64,000 bases of DNA, taken from contig NZ_CP193934.1 of the NCBI RefSeq assembly GCF_050859505.1, positions 1,116,001-1,180,000 on the forward strand. The letters run 5' to 3'. The notes below the pieces were generated by a model. The model saw only the letters and a list, made by a program, of their open reading frames with translations. It had not been told where the DNA came from and ran no database searches. Both the position numbers and the translations under genes were made by a program. This document shows, in pieces, positions 1-7,715 of the stretch. Position 1 is the stretch's first letter; the number at the start of each line of letters is the position of its first letter. The DNA is from Marinirhabdus sp050859505. GTDB taxonomy: Bacteria > Bacteroidota > Bacteroidia > Flavobacteriales > Flavobacteriaceae.

Positions 1-193
1 GAAAAAGCTTCCCAATTTCCTTAGAAAATGTGTTACTCTGCGCCAAGGTATCGTCCAGCTTGGTTTGGGCAGCACGACGATTTTCATCTGCTTCCAAAAT
101 GGCATGAATGTCTGCTGAAGCATCTAATCCACGTTTTTTTAAGGCGTTGATGTAGGCATCTTTATGAGCGCGTATTTCGTGTACTTGTAACAT
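1..193 (-). CDS. serS: Seryl-tRNA synthetase, N-terminal part (runs off the window)
   Basis: The reading frame starts at the CAT at 191-193 and leaves the window. Its 64 visible residues begin MLQVHEIRAHKDAYINAL and continue as the charged helical arm typical of SerRS (ADIHAILEADENRRAAQ). SerRS charges tRNA-Ser in the cytoplasm, and this N-terminal coiled coil binds the long variable arm of the tRNA. The catalytic domain is not in the window. The call rests on the N-terminal sequence alone, which is distinctive in Bacteroidota. Confidence 0.85.
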   Translation of the reverse strand, partial: MLQVHEIRAHKDAYINALKKRGLDASADIHAILEADENRRAAQTKLDDTLAQSNTFSKEIGKLF

Positions 194-266
194 TTTCTGT
201 GAGAATTTTGAAGTTGTAAAGTTAGATATTTTGATTAATTTACACTAGAAATCCTTTTATTAGAAT

Positions 267-1187
267 ATGTCATACAAAAAGAAGGCCCCAAAGCAAAAAT
301 CTATGCAAAATAAACCTGTTGATAACAATGTAGAGTCTGAGCCAGAATTAGAGAAAGTAATGTTTGCATATATCGGAACAGCAACACGGCTAGGTGTTGG
401 CGGGACTAAAACAACAGAGGAAGATTTTTATAAAGTAAAAAGTGACGGTTCATATAATACTTACCGTAGTAAATGGAAGTATTACGATGCATATGAATTA
501 CAACCTTTAACTAGGACAAAAAAGTTTTTAAATAAATACGTATTATACTTTTTATTGCTTATTTCTATATTATCAATATTATTTCATAATGTAGTATTTA
601 ATGAAATCCCTGAGTTTTTTTCTAAAGGTTATGAGATTGGTAGTGTTATTTCTAAAATAGGTTTAGCATATGTGGCTAGTTTTATATTTTATTTAATAGT
701 TGTAGTTAAAAAATCTAAACAAAATAGAAAGAACATATTTTCAATTGTTTATGGTTTGACAAACACACTTGTTTATTATGGTAATTCAGTTTTTAAATTA
801 ATTTTAGAATGCGCAGGGAAAGACGAAATGGAATTCTCATCTCAAGCTATTTCAAGAGTTGAATTTAATAAGATTTGTGAGGTATGTAATGTAAGCATTA
901 TTAATGATCAAGGACGTTCATATGGCATAGAAATCGAGCAAAATGGTGTTAATCTAGTAGACACTTACGTTGAGAGAATATTTAATTATATGCCATTTTT
1001 AGACGGGGAGTATGTTGTATTGATTAGTAAGATTGAAAACACTAGGTTTTTTAAACATGCAGGTCTTTTAATTTTTGGGCTTAATCCTAATATCAAAAAC
1101 CTTTCTAATATTATATATGATTATTTAGTTCTCATTGAACAGGTTAATAATTACAATACTAAACAGATATTGAAAGAGCTTAAATAG
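267..1187 (+). CDS. Hypothetical two-TM protein with a cytosolic C-terminal domain
   Basis: The 306-residue protein is not recognised. It has a lysine-rich N-terminus, a soluble stretch to about residue 85, two hydrophobic segments (about 90-110 and 130-150) and a soluble region of about 155 residues. There is no signal peptide and no known catalytic motif. It is AT-rich compared with serS and ribF and ends one base before the stop of the convergent HTTM gene. Such orphan membrane proteins between core genes are often recent acquisitions, but nothing here proves transfer. Confidence 0.6.
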   Translation: MSYKKKAPKQKSMQNKPVDNNVESEPELEKVMFAYIGTATRLGVGGTKTTEEDFYKVKSDGSYNTYRSKWKYYDAYELQPLTRTKKFLNKYVLYFLLLISILSILFHNVVFNEIPEFFSKGYEIGSVISKIGLAYVASFIFYLIVVVKKSKQNRKNIFSIVYGLTNTLVYYGNSVFKLILECAGKDEMEFSSQAISRVEFNKICEVCNVSIINDQGRSYGIEIEQNGVNLVDTYVERIFNYMPFLDGEYVVLISKIENTRFFKHAGLLIFGLNPNIKNLSNIIYDYLVLIEQVNNYNTKQILKELK

Positions 1188-2543
1188 TTATTCGACTTTC
1201 TTGTGATAATCTACAGGTGCGGGCTCTATCCAATCGTGATGTTTAAAAGGATGCCACTCTTGTGCGGCAATATTGACGTCTGGTTTTATAAATTGATGGT
1301 ATTCGCCACCATTAATTTTCAGTTTAACGTCCATAAAAACTTGTACGTTTCTCCCTTCTTTGGCTTCTGCCTTTTTTATTTCTTTTGCAAGTCGCCATAA
1401 CAGGTCGGGCTTGCTTTTTACGGAACGTTCCTGTTTGCTGCTTAGTATTTTTCGGAAATTGTAGGATTTCTTTTCTACGCTGCCTTCTTCTTGGGTATAC
1501 ACAATTAATCTAGCGCCTTTGCTACGTAGCATCATGCGCCAGCTTAAGCGATGTCCTTCTTCGGTCCAGAGCACATCGTCTTGGAATGCCCAATGTCGGA
1601 GGGGTAGTCCAATTTGAAAGATGAAATACAACGAAAAAACACCTATTAGCAGCGGTTTGTAGCTGGGAATTTTTACTTCGCCCAAGGTATACAATGGTTT
1701 CTTCGGAAGAAAACGTTTCTGTAATGTTTCCGAAGAGAAAAAGAACAGTGCAAAAGCAATACTCATATATGGGAAAATTCCAATCTGGAAGACTATAGAA
1801 TTAAACAAATGAAAGAATACCGAAATGGCAAAACCAAGGAAGCGTGTGCGTTTCCAAAGTAATAAGGGGATTATTAACAAATCGAACAAGATACCCACAT
1901 ACGCAATACACCAATGTACCCAGTCCAATTGTAATAGGGGGCCAATCAACCAATAATCGCTCTTTCCTTTCATAAACAAAGCTGTGGTGGTGCCATTGAG
2001 CCAGTCTGGATACCATTTAGCTACCGAAGCGAAGGTGTAGACAATCCACACTTGAAAGATCACGACCAGATAGGTCCATCGTGGAGCGGAGGGGGATTTA
2101 ATCTCAGGAGTTAATTTTGCATCTACTGAAAACCAGCGGTGTGTGGGTAAAAAAACCATCATCCAACACAGTAACATCATTAAATAATAATGGTTGTTGT
2201 AGGATGTTTTTTGCATTAAATAGACACAGGTCCACATAAGCGCATAACACGCCATACTGAAACGGTATTTATAGCCTACCATTACCAAAAGGCCAAAAAT
2301 GCCCATCAAAATAAAGTAGTAGTACATTAAACCGCCAGGAAGTGGTTGCAGGAAATCAAACCCAATAAAATTAAAAGTAAACTCCGGTTCTATAAGTGTT
2401 CTGCGAAGCCATCCTGTTGCAATAGCACCAAAGGCTTCGGTAGCGATTAACGCACCAAAAACAACGCGCCAAAGCACGAGTCCTGTGTTGTCTATATGTT
2501 TGAATAGGAATTTATTCATTAGGTTTTTTACGATTGATTTCAT
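1188..2543 (-). CDS. HTTM-domain (vitamin K-dependent carboxylase-like) membrane protein
   Basis: The 451-residue polytopic protein has about seven or more hydrophobic segments and the HTTM pattern seen in homologues of vitamin K-dependent gamma-carboxylase: the early WRVVFGAL helix, the KTSYNNHYYLMMLL segment and the LPTHRWFSVDA loop. A soluble C-terminal region follows from about residue 330. Bacterial members have no established substrate. The gene follows ribF on the same strand, separated by a strong hairpin, so it may have its own promoter. The family call is good; function is unknown. Confidence 0.75.
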   Translation of the reverse strand: MKSIVKNLMNKFLFKHIDNTGLVLWRVVFGALIATEAFGAIATGWLRRTLIEPEFTFNFIGFDFLQPLPGGLMYYYFILMGIFGLLVMVGYKYRFSMACYALMWTCVYLMQKTSYNNHYYLMMLLCWMMVFLPTHRWFSVDAKLTPEIKSPSAPRWTYLVVIFQVWIVYTFASVAKWYPDWLNGTTTALFMKGKSDYWLIGPLLQLDWVHWCIAYVGILFDLLIIPLLLWKRTRFLGFAISVFFHLFNSIVFQIGIFPYMSIAFALFFFSSETLQKRFLPKKPLYTLGEVKIPSYKPLLIGVFSLYFIFQIGLPLRHWAFQDDVLWTEEGHRLSWRMMLRSKGARLIVYTQEEGSVEKKSYNFRKILSSKQERSVKSKPDLLWRLAKEIKKAEAKEGRNVQVFMDVKLKINGGEYHQFIKPDVNIAAQEWHPFKHHDWIEPAPVDYHKKVE

Positions 2544-2549
2544 TTCGGC

Positions 2550-2593
2550 TTTTCTGAACCTTTACCCCAGCCCTAAAGGGTGGGTTCAGAAAA
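2550..2593. terminator. Inverted repeat between ribF and the HTTM gene
   Basis: Perfect 11-bp arms (TTTTCTGAACC at 2550-2560, GGTTCAGAAAA at 2583-2593) enclose a second small hairpin, CCC-TAAA-GGG, at 2571-2580. The symmetric A/T flanks could terminate in either direction. The gene upstream on the minus strand is ribF, so it probably ends or attenuates that transcript. Confidence 0.55.
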
Positions 2594-2601
2594 TTAACTT
2601 G

Positions 2602-3537
2602 TTATTCATTTAATTTGGCGATAAAACCTCTCGCTATTTCTTCATCACTTTTAATGGCTTCTTTTAATAATTCAACCGTTTTAAAAGTGGCTTCGTCTCT
2701 TATAAACTTCAGGAATTCAAGCTGTAAGGGTTTGTTGTATAAATTGGCTTCAGTATCTAGGAAAAATGTTTCAATGGTTCTTGCTTTTCCACCTACGGTT
2801 GGGTTGGTGCCTATGCTGGTAATGCCATATTTTAGGACGCCATTAATTTCAGCCTGCGTGATATAAACACCGTTTTTAGGGATGAGCTTGTAAGTTTCGG
2901 CGGGTTGTAAATTGGCGGTAGGATAGTCCCAGGTTTTTCCAATTCCTTTTCCTTTTACCACGGTGCCGGTAATCATATAGGGATATCCTAAATAATTATT
3001 AGCAGTTTCCACGTCGCCTTCTTTGAGCGCGGTTCTAATTTTTGTGGAACTTACGGCAACGTCATCCAATTCTTGTACGCTTATTTCTTCTACTTCGAAA
3101 CCATAGGTGACGCCCATTTCTTTTAAATCTACAATATTGGCAGTACGATTACGTCCAAAGCGATGGTCGTAGCCAATAATAATTTTTTTAGCGTGCAATT
3201 TATTCACAAGAAGGTCGCGCACATATTCTACTGCGGTCATTCTGGAGAATTGTTTGGTAAAAGGATGAATAACCAAATGATCCAATCCTGTTTTTTCAAG
3301 AAGTGCTTTTTTTTCTGAAAGGGTCGTTAGCATTTGGAGCGTTGTATCTTTCTGAAGCACCATTCTAGGGTGGGGAAAGAACGTTAACAACACTGAATTC
3401 AAGCCTTCTTTTTTTGCCGAATCCACCAATTTTTTCAGAATGGCTTTGTGCCCAACGTGTACGCCATCGAATGTCCCAATGGTAATAACCGAATGTGTTT
3501 CGTTTTTATAGGCTGAAGCAGGATGGTGTTCTTGCAT
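2602..3537 (-). CDS. ribF: Bifunctional riboflavin kinase / FAD synthetase
   Basis: The 311-residue cytoplasmic enzyme phosphorylates riboflavin to FMN and adenylates FMN to FAD. The N-terminal half carries the nucleotidyltransferase HxGH-type signature in TIGTFDGVHVGHKAI (about residues 20-34). The C-terminal half carries the riboflavin kinase motif GKGIGKTWDYPTANL (about 193-207). Length is normal for the family. Its ATG overlaps the stop of pth as TAATG, which implies translational coupling. Confidence 0.96.
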   Translation of the reverse strand: MQEHHPASAYKNETHSVITIGTFDGVHVGHKAILKKLVDSAKKEGLNSVLLTFFPHPRMVLQKDTTLQMLTTLSEKKALLEKTGLDHLVIHPFTKQFSRMTAVEYVRDLLVNKLHAKKIIIGYDHRFGRNRTANIVDLKEMGVTYGFEVEEISVQELDDVAVSSTKIRTALKEGDVETANNYLGYPYMITGTVVKGKGIGKTWDYPTANLQPAETYKLIPKNGVYITQAEINGVLKYGITSIGTNPTVGGKARTIETFFLDTEANLYNKPLQLEFLKFIRDEATFKTVELLKEAIKSDEEIARGFIAKLNE

Positions 3538-4181
3538 TAGGTTCCGTTAAAAGTGTTCATGGTGTTGTTAACGCCGGCAAGGCCGAAAGATTCTATTATT
3601 TCTGCACCTTTTTTAAAACGTTCGGGGAGTTTGGCTTCTTCTTCTGGAGTCCATTCACCCAAGACATAATCTACTTGTCGTCCTTGGCTGAAGGCGTCAC
3701 TAATTCCAAATCTAAATCTAGGGTATGAAGTGGTCTGTAATGTGTTCTGAATATCTTTCAACCCATTATGACCACCGTCGCTACCCTTGGTTTTTACACG
3801 CAAGGAGCCGAAGGGTAGGTTTAGGTCGTCTGTCACTACCAATACATTGTCTATTGAGATTTTTTCTTGATCCATCCAGTATTTTACGGCTTTGCCGCTT
3901 AAATTCATATAGGTACTTGGTTTCAATAAAAGGAAAGTGCGTCCTTTCTTTTTGTGAACGGTAATATCGCCCAATTTAGCAGTTTCCCAGGTGAGGTTAT
4001 TTTCTTCAGCTAAAAAATCAAGGATTTTAAAGCCAATGTTATGACGGGTGTTGTGATATTTTGGACCTATGTTGCCAAGGCCAGCGATCAGAAATTTTTT
4101 CATAGGGTCTTCTTCTTCCAAAAGGGAAGTTGGTATATGCACGGGTTCACTTTTGAATAACTTCCGAAGTAAAGAAATCAT
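3537..4181 (-). CDS. pth: Peptidyl-tRNA hydrolase
   Basis: Pth releases peptidyl-tRNA that drops off ribosomes. The core starts FLIAGLGNIGPKYHNTRHNIGF, with the catalytic His in HNIGF, and continues with LLLKPSTYMNLSGKAV, DDLNLPFGSLR and GSDGGHNGLK. The start chosen is the ATG at 4179-4181. A longer in-frame ATG at 4217 lies inside the rplY terminator stem and is unlikely; the ATG at 4101-4103 would give the usual length of about 188 residues. A short N-terminal extension (MISLLRKLFK) is, from memory, common in flavobacterial Pth. Confidence 0.94.
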   Translation of the reverse strand: MISLLRKLFKSEPVHIPTSLLEEEDPMKKFLIAGLGNIGPKYHNTRHNIGFKILDFLAEENNLTWETAKLGDITVHKKKGRTFLLLKPSTYMNLSGKAVKYWMDQEKISIDNVLVVTDDLNLPFGSLRVKTKGSDGGHNGLKDIQNTLQTTSYPRFRFGISDAFSQGRQVDYVLGEWTPEEEAKLPERFKKGAEIIESFGLAGVNNTMNTFNGT

Positions 4182-4210
4182 ATATTTTGTTAACTTCCGT
4201 AAAAATAAAA

Positions 4211-4238
4211 AAAGCATCCCGAATAAACGGGATGCTTT
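4211..4238 (-). terminator. Rho-independent terminator of rplY
   Basis: An 11-bp perfect stem (AAAGCATCCCG and CGGGATGCTTT) with a short A-rich loop lies 30 bases after the rplY stop. On the minus strand it is followed by a T-rich tract. It separates rplY from pth. Confidence 0.85.
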
Positions 4239-4268
4239 CTAACTATTCAATGGTAACAGTTGTTATTA

Positions 4269-4925
4269 TTAAACCGCTGCTTCATCATTTACTTCAGTAG
4301 CTGGCACTTCATCTGCAGCAACTTCTCCATCTTCACCTTCTTCACCTTCTTCTTCTTCATCACCAAGTTCTACTATGGCAGTACGAGAAGTTCTGATTTG
4401 ACAAATTACTGTGTTGTCTGTGTGTAGGATTGTGAAATCTTCATTTTCAATTGAAGTAACATATTTCTTAGCACCAATTTTCATTTCTGAAATATCTACC
4501 TCGATAAAATCTGGCAGGTTTTCTGGAATTGCTTTGATACGTAATTTACGGGATACAATACGTAAAACACCACCGTTTCTAACACCACGAGAGGTACCTA
4601 CGATACGCACAGGAATTTCCATAGTCACTTCCTTGTCGTCTGTTATCTGGAAGAAATCTATGTGTAAAATACGATCGGTTACTGGGTGAAACTGGATATC
4701 CTGAAGGATACAGCTCACGTTTTTACCATCGCCTAGGTCAACCACAACTGTATGTACGTCTGGCGTATATACAAGTTTGCTGAAGGCCAATTCATCTGCT
4801 GAAAAGTGAATAGGCTCATCTCCTCCGTATACTACGCAAGGTACCTTTCCAGCATTACGTAAGGTTCTGGTTGCCACCTTGCCCACGCTTTCTCTTTTAA
4901 GTCCGTTAATTGTAATTGATTTCAT
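4269..4925 (-). CDS. rplY: 50S ribosomal protein L25 / general stress protein Ctc
   Basis: The 218-residue protein is a long-form bL25 (TL5/CTC): an N-terminal 5S-rRNA-binding domain (SITINGLKRESVGKVATRTLRNAGKVPCVVYG) and a second beta domain from about residue 100 (VTMEIPVRIVGTSRGVRNGG). An acidic tail of about 35 residues rich in E, D and G follows. The long form is normal in Bacteroidota. The upstream leader holds a TAnnTTTG promoter and, further up, a structured element shared with the prs 3' region. Confidence 0.96.
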   Translation of the reverse strand: MKSITINGLKRESVGKVATRTLRNAGKVPCVVYGGDEPIHFSADELAFSKLVYTPDVHTVVVDLGDGKNVSCILQDIQFHPVTDRILHIDFFQITDDKEVTMEIPVRIVGTSRGVRNGGVLRIVSRKLRIKAIPENLPDFIEVDISEMKIGAKKYVTSIENEDFTILHTDNTVICQIRTSRTAIVELGDEEEEGEEGEDGEVAADEVPATEVNDEAAV

Positions 4926-5003
4926 TTGTATTTTTTAAATAATGAATTAATTTCCTCATTTTGAGGGTTTGCCCCCTGTAGCAGATTTTGCGTAAGAGGG
5001 GTG

Positions 5004-5011
5004 CAAATGTA
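5004..5011 (-). promoter_or_regulatory. Candidate -7 promoter box of rplY
   Basis: On the minus strand the sequence reads TACATTTG, an exact match to the Bacteroidota -7 consensus TAnnTTTG. It lies about 80 bases before the rplY ATG. No exact TTG sits at the ideal -33 position; the T-rich tail of the structured element occupies it. Confidence 0.5.
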
Positions 5012-5029
5012 AAACAAATGATGAAAATA

Positions 5030-5098
5030 AAAAAGGCCTTCGATACAATTTTACTCCTGCCTCGTAAAATCACTCAGGCACCTTAAACAAAGACCTTT
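5030..5098 (-). ncRNA. Structured RNA candidate between prs and rplY (pseudoknot-like; terminator or leader)
   Basis: Three pairings fit the minus-strand transcript. An outer 9-bp stem joins 5032-5040 to 5090-5098 (one G-U). Inside it, 5048-5054 pairs with 5064-5070 (ATTTTAC/GTAAAAT), and 5058-5062 pairs with 5076-5080 (TGCCT/AGGCA). The two inner stems interleave, which is H-type pseudoknot order; if not formed together they would be alternatives. A run of six T follows the outer stem, so it may terminate prs. The rest of this 344-base gap (5099-5269) shows no gene. Confidence 0.45.
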
Positions 5099-5269
5099 AA
5101 TTAAGGGTATTCTTTTAAGTTTTCAAACTTTTAAAATAAATTACTTACCGAAGCAATTGCCCGCACACACCCTACGTCCTAAAGGGGCCAGCGCGCAGTT
5201 TGTTTTAGAAAACATAGAACACTACAAGCATAGCGTCCTACCCGCTACCGTCTACCGACTATTTTCAGG

Positions 5270-6211
5270 CTACATTAAAAACTTAGAACTAATACTCTTG
5301 TTCTCGTTTACGTGTAACATCACATCTGCAAAGAGATTCGCGCAGGTTAACACACGTAATTTAGGATGTGTTTTTGCCTGAGGAATAGAATCTGTTACGA
5401 TTAATTCCTCCAATTTGGAGTTCTCCAGTTTTTCAAAAGCATTACCCGAAAGAATAGGATGCGTACAAATAGCACGAACACTTAAGGCGCCGCGTTCCAT
5501 CATAAGGTCTGCAGCTTTGGTTAGCGTTCCTGCAGTGTCCACCATGTCATCTACTAGCACTACATTTTTCCCTTGAACGTCCCCAATAAGTTCCATATGT
5601 GAGATAATGTTGGCCTTTTCGCGTTGTTTATAACAAATTACTACATCGCTATTTAATGCTTTGGAATATGCATAGGCTCTTTTTGATCCTCCCATATCTG
5701 GAGAGGCAATCGTTAAATTGTCCAGATTTAAATTTTTTAAATACGGCAAAAAGATGGTGGAAGCAAAAAGATGGTCTACGGGTTTTTCAAAAAATCCTTG
5801 AATTTGATCTGCGTGCAAGTCCATAGTAATAATGCGGGTAGCACCTGCTGTTTCCAGCATTTTAGCCACCAATTTTGCAGCGATAGGAACTCTCGGTTTG
5901 TCTTTTCTGTCCTGTCTTGCCCAACCAAAATATGGCAATACCGCTGTAATATGTCTTGCTGAAGCCCGTTTGGCAGCATCCAACATAAGTAACATCTCCA
6001 TTAAATGATCGCTGTTAGGATGTGTGGAGCCAATAATAAAGACGCGACTTCCACGTACCGACTCTTCAAAAGAAGGCTGAAACTCACCGTCGCTATACGT
6101 TGATGTAATTACCTTTCCTAAAGGTTGGCCGTAAGCTTTTGCAATTTGTTCAGCAAGGTGTTGTGATTGTTTACAAGCAAAAATTTTGGACTGTGGCGTA
6201 GAATCGGACAT
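5270..6211 (-). CDS. prs: Ribose-phosphate pyrophosphokinase (PRPP synthetase)
   Basis: This 313-residue cytoplasmic enzyme makes PRPP from ribose 5-phosphate and ATP for nucleotide, His and Trp synthesis. The N-terminus has KIFACKQSQHLAEQIA and the YSDGEFQPSFEESVRG loop. The ATP/metal region is AVLPYFGWARQDRKDKPR with MDLHADQIQGFF, and the PRPP loop is VVLVDDMVDTAGTL (about residues 217-230). All are intact and length is normal. A TATTTTTG box precedes the start. Confidence 0.97.
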   Translation of the reverse strand: MSDSTPQSKIFACKQSQHLAEQIAKAYGQPLGKVITSTYSDGEFQPSFEESVRGSRVFIIGSTHPNSDHLMEMLLMLDAAKRASARHITAVLPYFGWARQDRKDKPRVPIAAKLVAKMLETAGATRIITMDLHADQIQGFFEKPVDHLFASTIFLPYLKNLNLDNLTIASPDMGGSKRAYAYSKALNSDVVICYKQREKANIISHMELIGDVQGKNVVLVDDMVDTAGTLTKAADLMMERGALSVRAICTHPILSGNAFEKLENSKLEELIVTDSIPQAKTHPKLRVLTCANLFADVMLHVNENKSISSKFLM

Positions 6212-6232
6212 GGTTGGATTTTTTATGAGTCA

Positions 6233-6240
6233 CAAAAATA
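6233..6240 (-). promoter_or_regulatory. Candidate -7 promoter box of prs
   Basis: On the minus strand this reads TATTTTTG, an exact TAnnTTTG match, 21 bases before the prs ATG. No TTG lies at the ideal 19-base spacing. Confidence 0.45.
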
Positions 6241-6346
6241 AAGATTACAACAATGCATCCTAGCAATAGTAATTAACAATTTGTCACCAAAAATGAAGTT
6301 TTATCAATTTCATTTAAAAAACAAGATAAGAGTTTAAGGAATTTGC

Positions 6347-6354
6347 TATTTTTG
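6347..6354 (+). promoter_or_regulatory. Candidate -7 promoter box of tRNA-Leu
   Basis: TATTTTTG, an exact TAnnTTTG match, ends 12 bases before the mature 5' end of the tRNA, leaving only a very short precursor leader. Confidence 0.5.
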
Positions 6355-6366
6355 CCGTTCCAACAG

Positions 6367-6448
6367 GCTCGAGTGGCGGAATTGGTAGACGCGCTGGATT
6401 CAAAATCCAGTGACTTCGGTCGTGCGGGTTCGATTCCCGCCTCGAGTA
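6367..6448 (+). tRNA. tRNA-Leu (anticodon CAA)
   Basis: It folds as a class II tRNA. The acceptor arms are GCTCGAG and CTCGAGT, followed by discriminator A at 6448. The anticodon arm is CTGGA-TTCAAAA-TCCAG with anticodon CAA at 6401-6403. The long variable arm is GAC-TTCG-GTC and the T arm is GCGGG-TTCGATT-CCCGC. CCA is not encoded. The gene is the left boundary of the accessory region: its 3' part and terminator recur in degraded form at 35734-35790. Confidence 0.97.
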
Positions 6449-6484
6449 CAAGAGGCTCCAACAGAAATGTTGGAGCTTTTTTTT
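6428..6484 (+). repeat. Left direct repeat (attL-like): 3' end of tRNA-Leu plus terminator
   Basis: This stretch starts in the T arm and runs through the terminator. It aligns without gaps for about 56 bases with 35734-35790, with about nine mismatches, mostly C-to-T. The terminator half, AGAAATGTTGGAGCTTTTTT, is identical. A tRNA 3' end as one copy of a distant direct repeat is the classic footprint of site-specific integration. Confidence 0.65.
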
Positions 6485-6485
6485 T
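6455..6485 (+). terminator. Rho-independent terminator of tRNA-Leu
   Basis: A perfect 9-bp stem, GCTCCAACA-GAAA-TGTTGGAGC, is followed by nine T. It begins seven bases after the tRNA 3' end. Confidence 0.92.
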
Positions 6486-6540
6486 GGGGGGTACCCCATA
6501 TTATAGTTTTGTTCAAGAACTAACAGATTAAAAAAAAATC

Positions 6541-6922
6541 ATGAATACAAAAACAGTAATGACCTCAAGTGCTCTACTCTTAGGTGGTATGGGAGTCCCT
6601 TTTATCCTTTTTACCAAATGAAGTAATGGAATATCTAACTGTTGAATCAAATATCATTACGATACTCTTTTTGAAGCTATTAAGTGCATTATATTTGGGT
6701 TTCGGAATTTTAAATTGGATGGCAAAAGGAACTTTACTAGGAGGAATATACAATAAGCCAATCGCGATTGGGAATCTAATGCATTTTGGAGTTGGGGCAA
6801 TTGCATTGATTAAAATAGTTTCCAATGTACAAACACATCGAGAAATTATTATTTCGCTAACAGTAGTATATGTGATTTATGCGATACTCTTTGCCTTCAT
6901 CTTTAGAACTAATCCGGCATAA
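6541..6922 (+). pseudogene. Frameshifted small membrane protein (four-helix type)
   Basis: An ATG at 6541 opens a frame of 26 codons (MNTKTVMTSSALLLGGMGVP...) that stops at 6619. The next frame continues from about 6600 with FLPNEVMEYLTVES and three further hydrophobic helices to 6922. The N-terminal piece supplies the missing first helix, so the two frames look like one gene of about 125 residues broken by one base in the T-rich tract at 6598-6613. The second frame alone could start with GTG at 6584, but that would lose the first helix. Function is unknown; it is the first gene inside the island and lies 17 bases before the AraC gene. Confidence 0.6.
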
Positions 6923-6938
6923 ACTTAACCTATAGAAT

Positions 6939-7682
6939 ATGACCTATCACCAAAAAGCACCTAATGAGATTTTGAAAGAATACATCAGGTGTTTTTGGTG
7001 GTTAGACAACGATTCGTCAGAAAATCTTAATTACACCATTTTACCTGACGGTTTTTTTGATATTATCGTTCACTTTGATAAGTACAAATACAAAGGCACT
7101 GTGCTAACAGGACTATACACAAAAGAGGTTGAAGTGGTAATTCCTCCAAATCATCAACTTTTCGGAATACAATTCAAATTACAAGCTGCGGAATATGTAT
7201 TCAACAATAGTATTGCTCCGTTGTTAAACTCCGAAAAAAAGATGCCCGATTCTTTTTGGAATCTAAATTCATTTGAATTTTCCGAAAATATAGATACGAT
7301 TGATGATTTAAGTTCAATCATAAGTCAAGAAGTTACTAAAGAAAATAATCTCGACGATCGAAAATTGCATCTGTTCAAATTATTGAACCAAACTAAAGGC
7401 AATGAAAGCGTGCGTTATTTTACCGAGACATTATTTTGGTCTAGTAGACAAATCAATAGATACTTCAATAAAATGTTTGGACTTTCATTAAAAAGCTATT
7501 GTAATATACTACGATGTTCGGCATCCTTTAAAGACATCAAAAAAGGAGATTTATTGTCAAACTATTACGACAGATCACATTTCAATAAAGAAATAAAAAA
7601 ATATACCAACCACACTCCAAAAAACCTGTCCAATAACAAAAACGACCGATTTTTACAAATTTCTATCATACCTGATAAGTAG
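6939..7682 (+). CDS. AraC family transcriptional regulator
   Basis: The 247-residue protein begins with the sensor domain often seen in Bacteroidota AraC proteins (YHQKAPNEILKEYIRCFWWLDND...ILPDGFFDIIVHFD). It ends with an AraC-type double helix-turn-helix (about 150-230: WSSRQINRYFNKMFGLSLKSY and YYDRSHFNKEIKKYTNHTPKNL). It is cytoplasmic and binds DNA; its ligand is unknown. The alpha/beta hydrolase gene starts 33 bases downstream and is a likely target or co-transcribed partner. A degraded copy of its 3' part lies at 26921-27232. Confidence 0.88.
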   Translation: MTYHQKAPNEILKEYIRCFWWLDNDSSENLNYTILPDGFFDIIVHFDKYKYKGTVLTGLYTKEVEVVIPPNHQLFGIQFKLQAAEYVFNNSIAPLLNSEKKMPDSFWNLNSFEFSENIDTIDDLSSIISQEVTKENNLDDRKLHLFKLLNQTKGNESVRYFTETLFWSSRQINRYFNKMFGLSLKSYCNILRCSASFKDIKKGDLLSNYYDRSHFNKEIKKYTNHTPKNLSNNKNDRFLQISIIPDK

Positions 7683-7715
7683 CTTTGCGATGGTACTAAC
7701 CATAATAAACTAGGA

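Noticed and set aside
2561..2582. Second hairpin CCC-TAAA-GGG as a separate regulatory element
   Set aside because: It is the inner part of the larger inverted repeat at 2550-2593 and needs no separate explanation.
4104..4217. Longer pth start at 4217
   Set aside because: The ATG lies in the rplY terminator stem, so a transcript from there would have no leader and would be hairpinned; the ATG at 4181 or 4103 is more likely.
4411..4689. Antisense frame inside rplY
   Set aside because: It is a mirror of the conserved L25 coding sequence with no independent support.
5157..5381. Plus-strand frame of 74 codons overlapping the prs 3' end
   Set aside because: It overlaps the conserved prs coding end and shows no domain or start signal.
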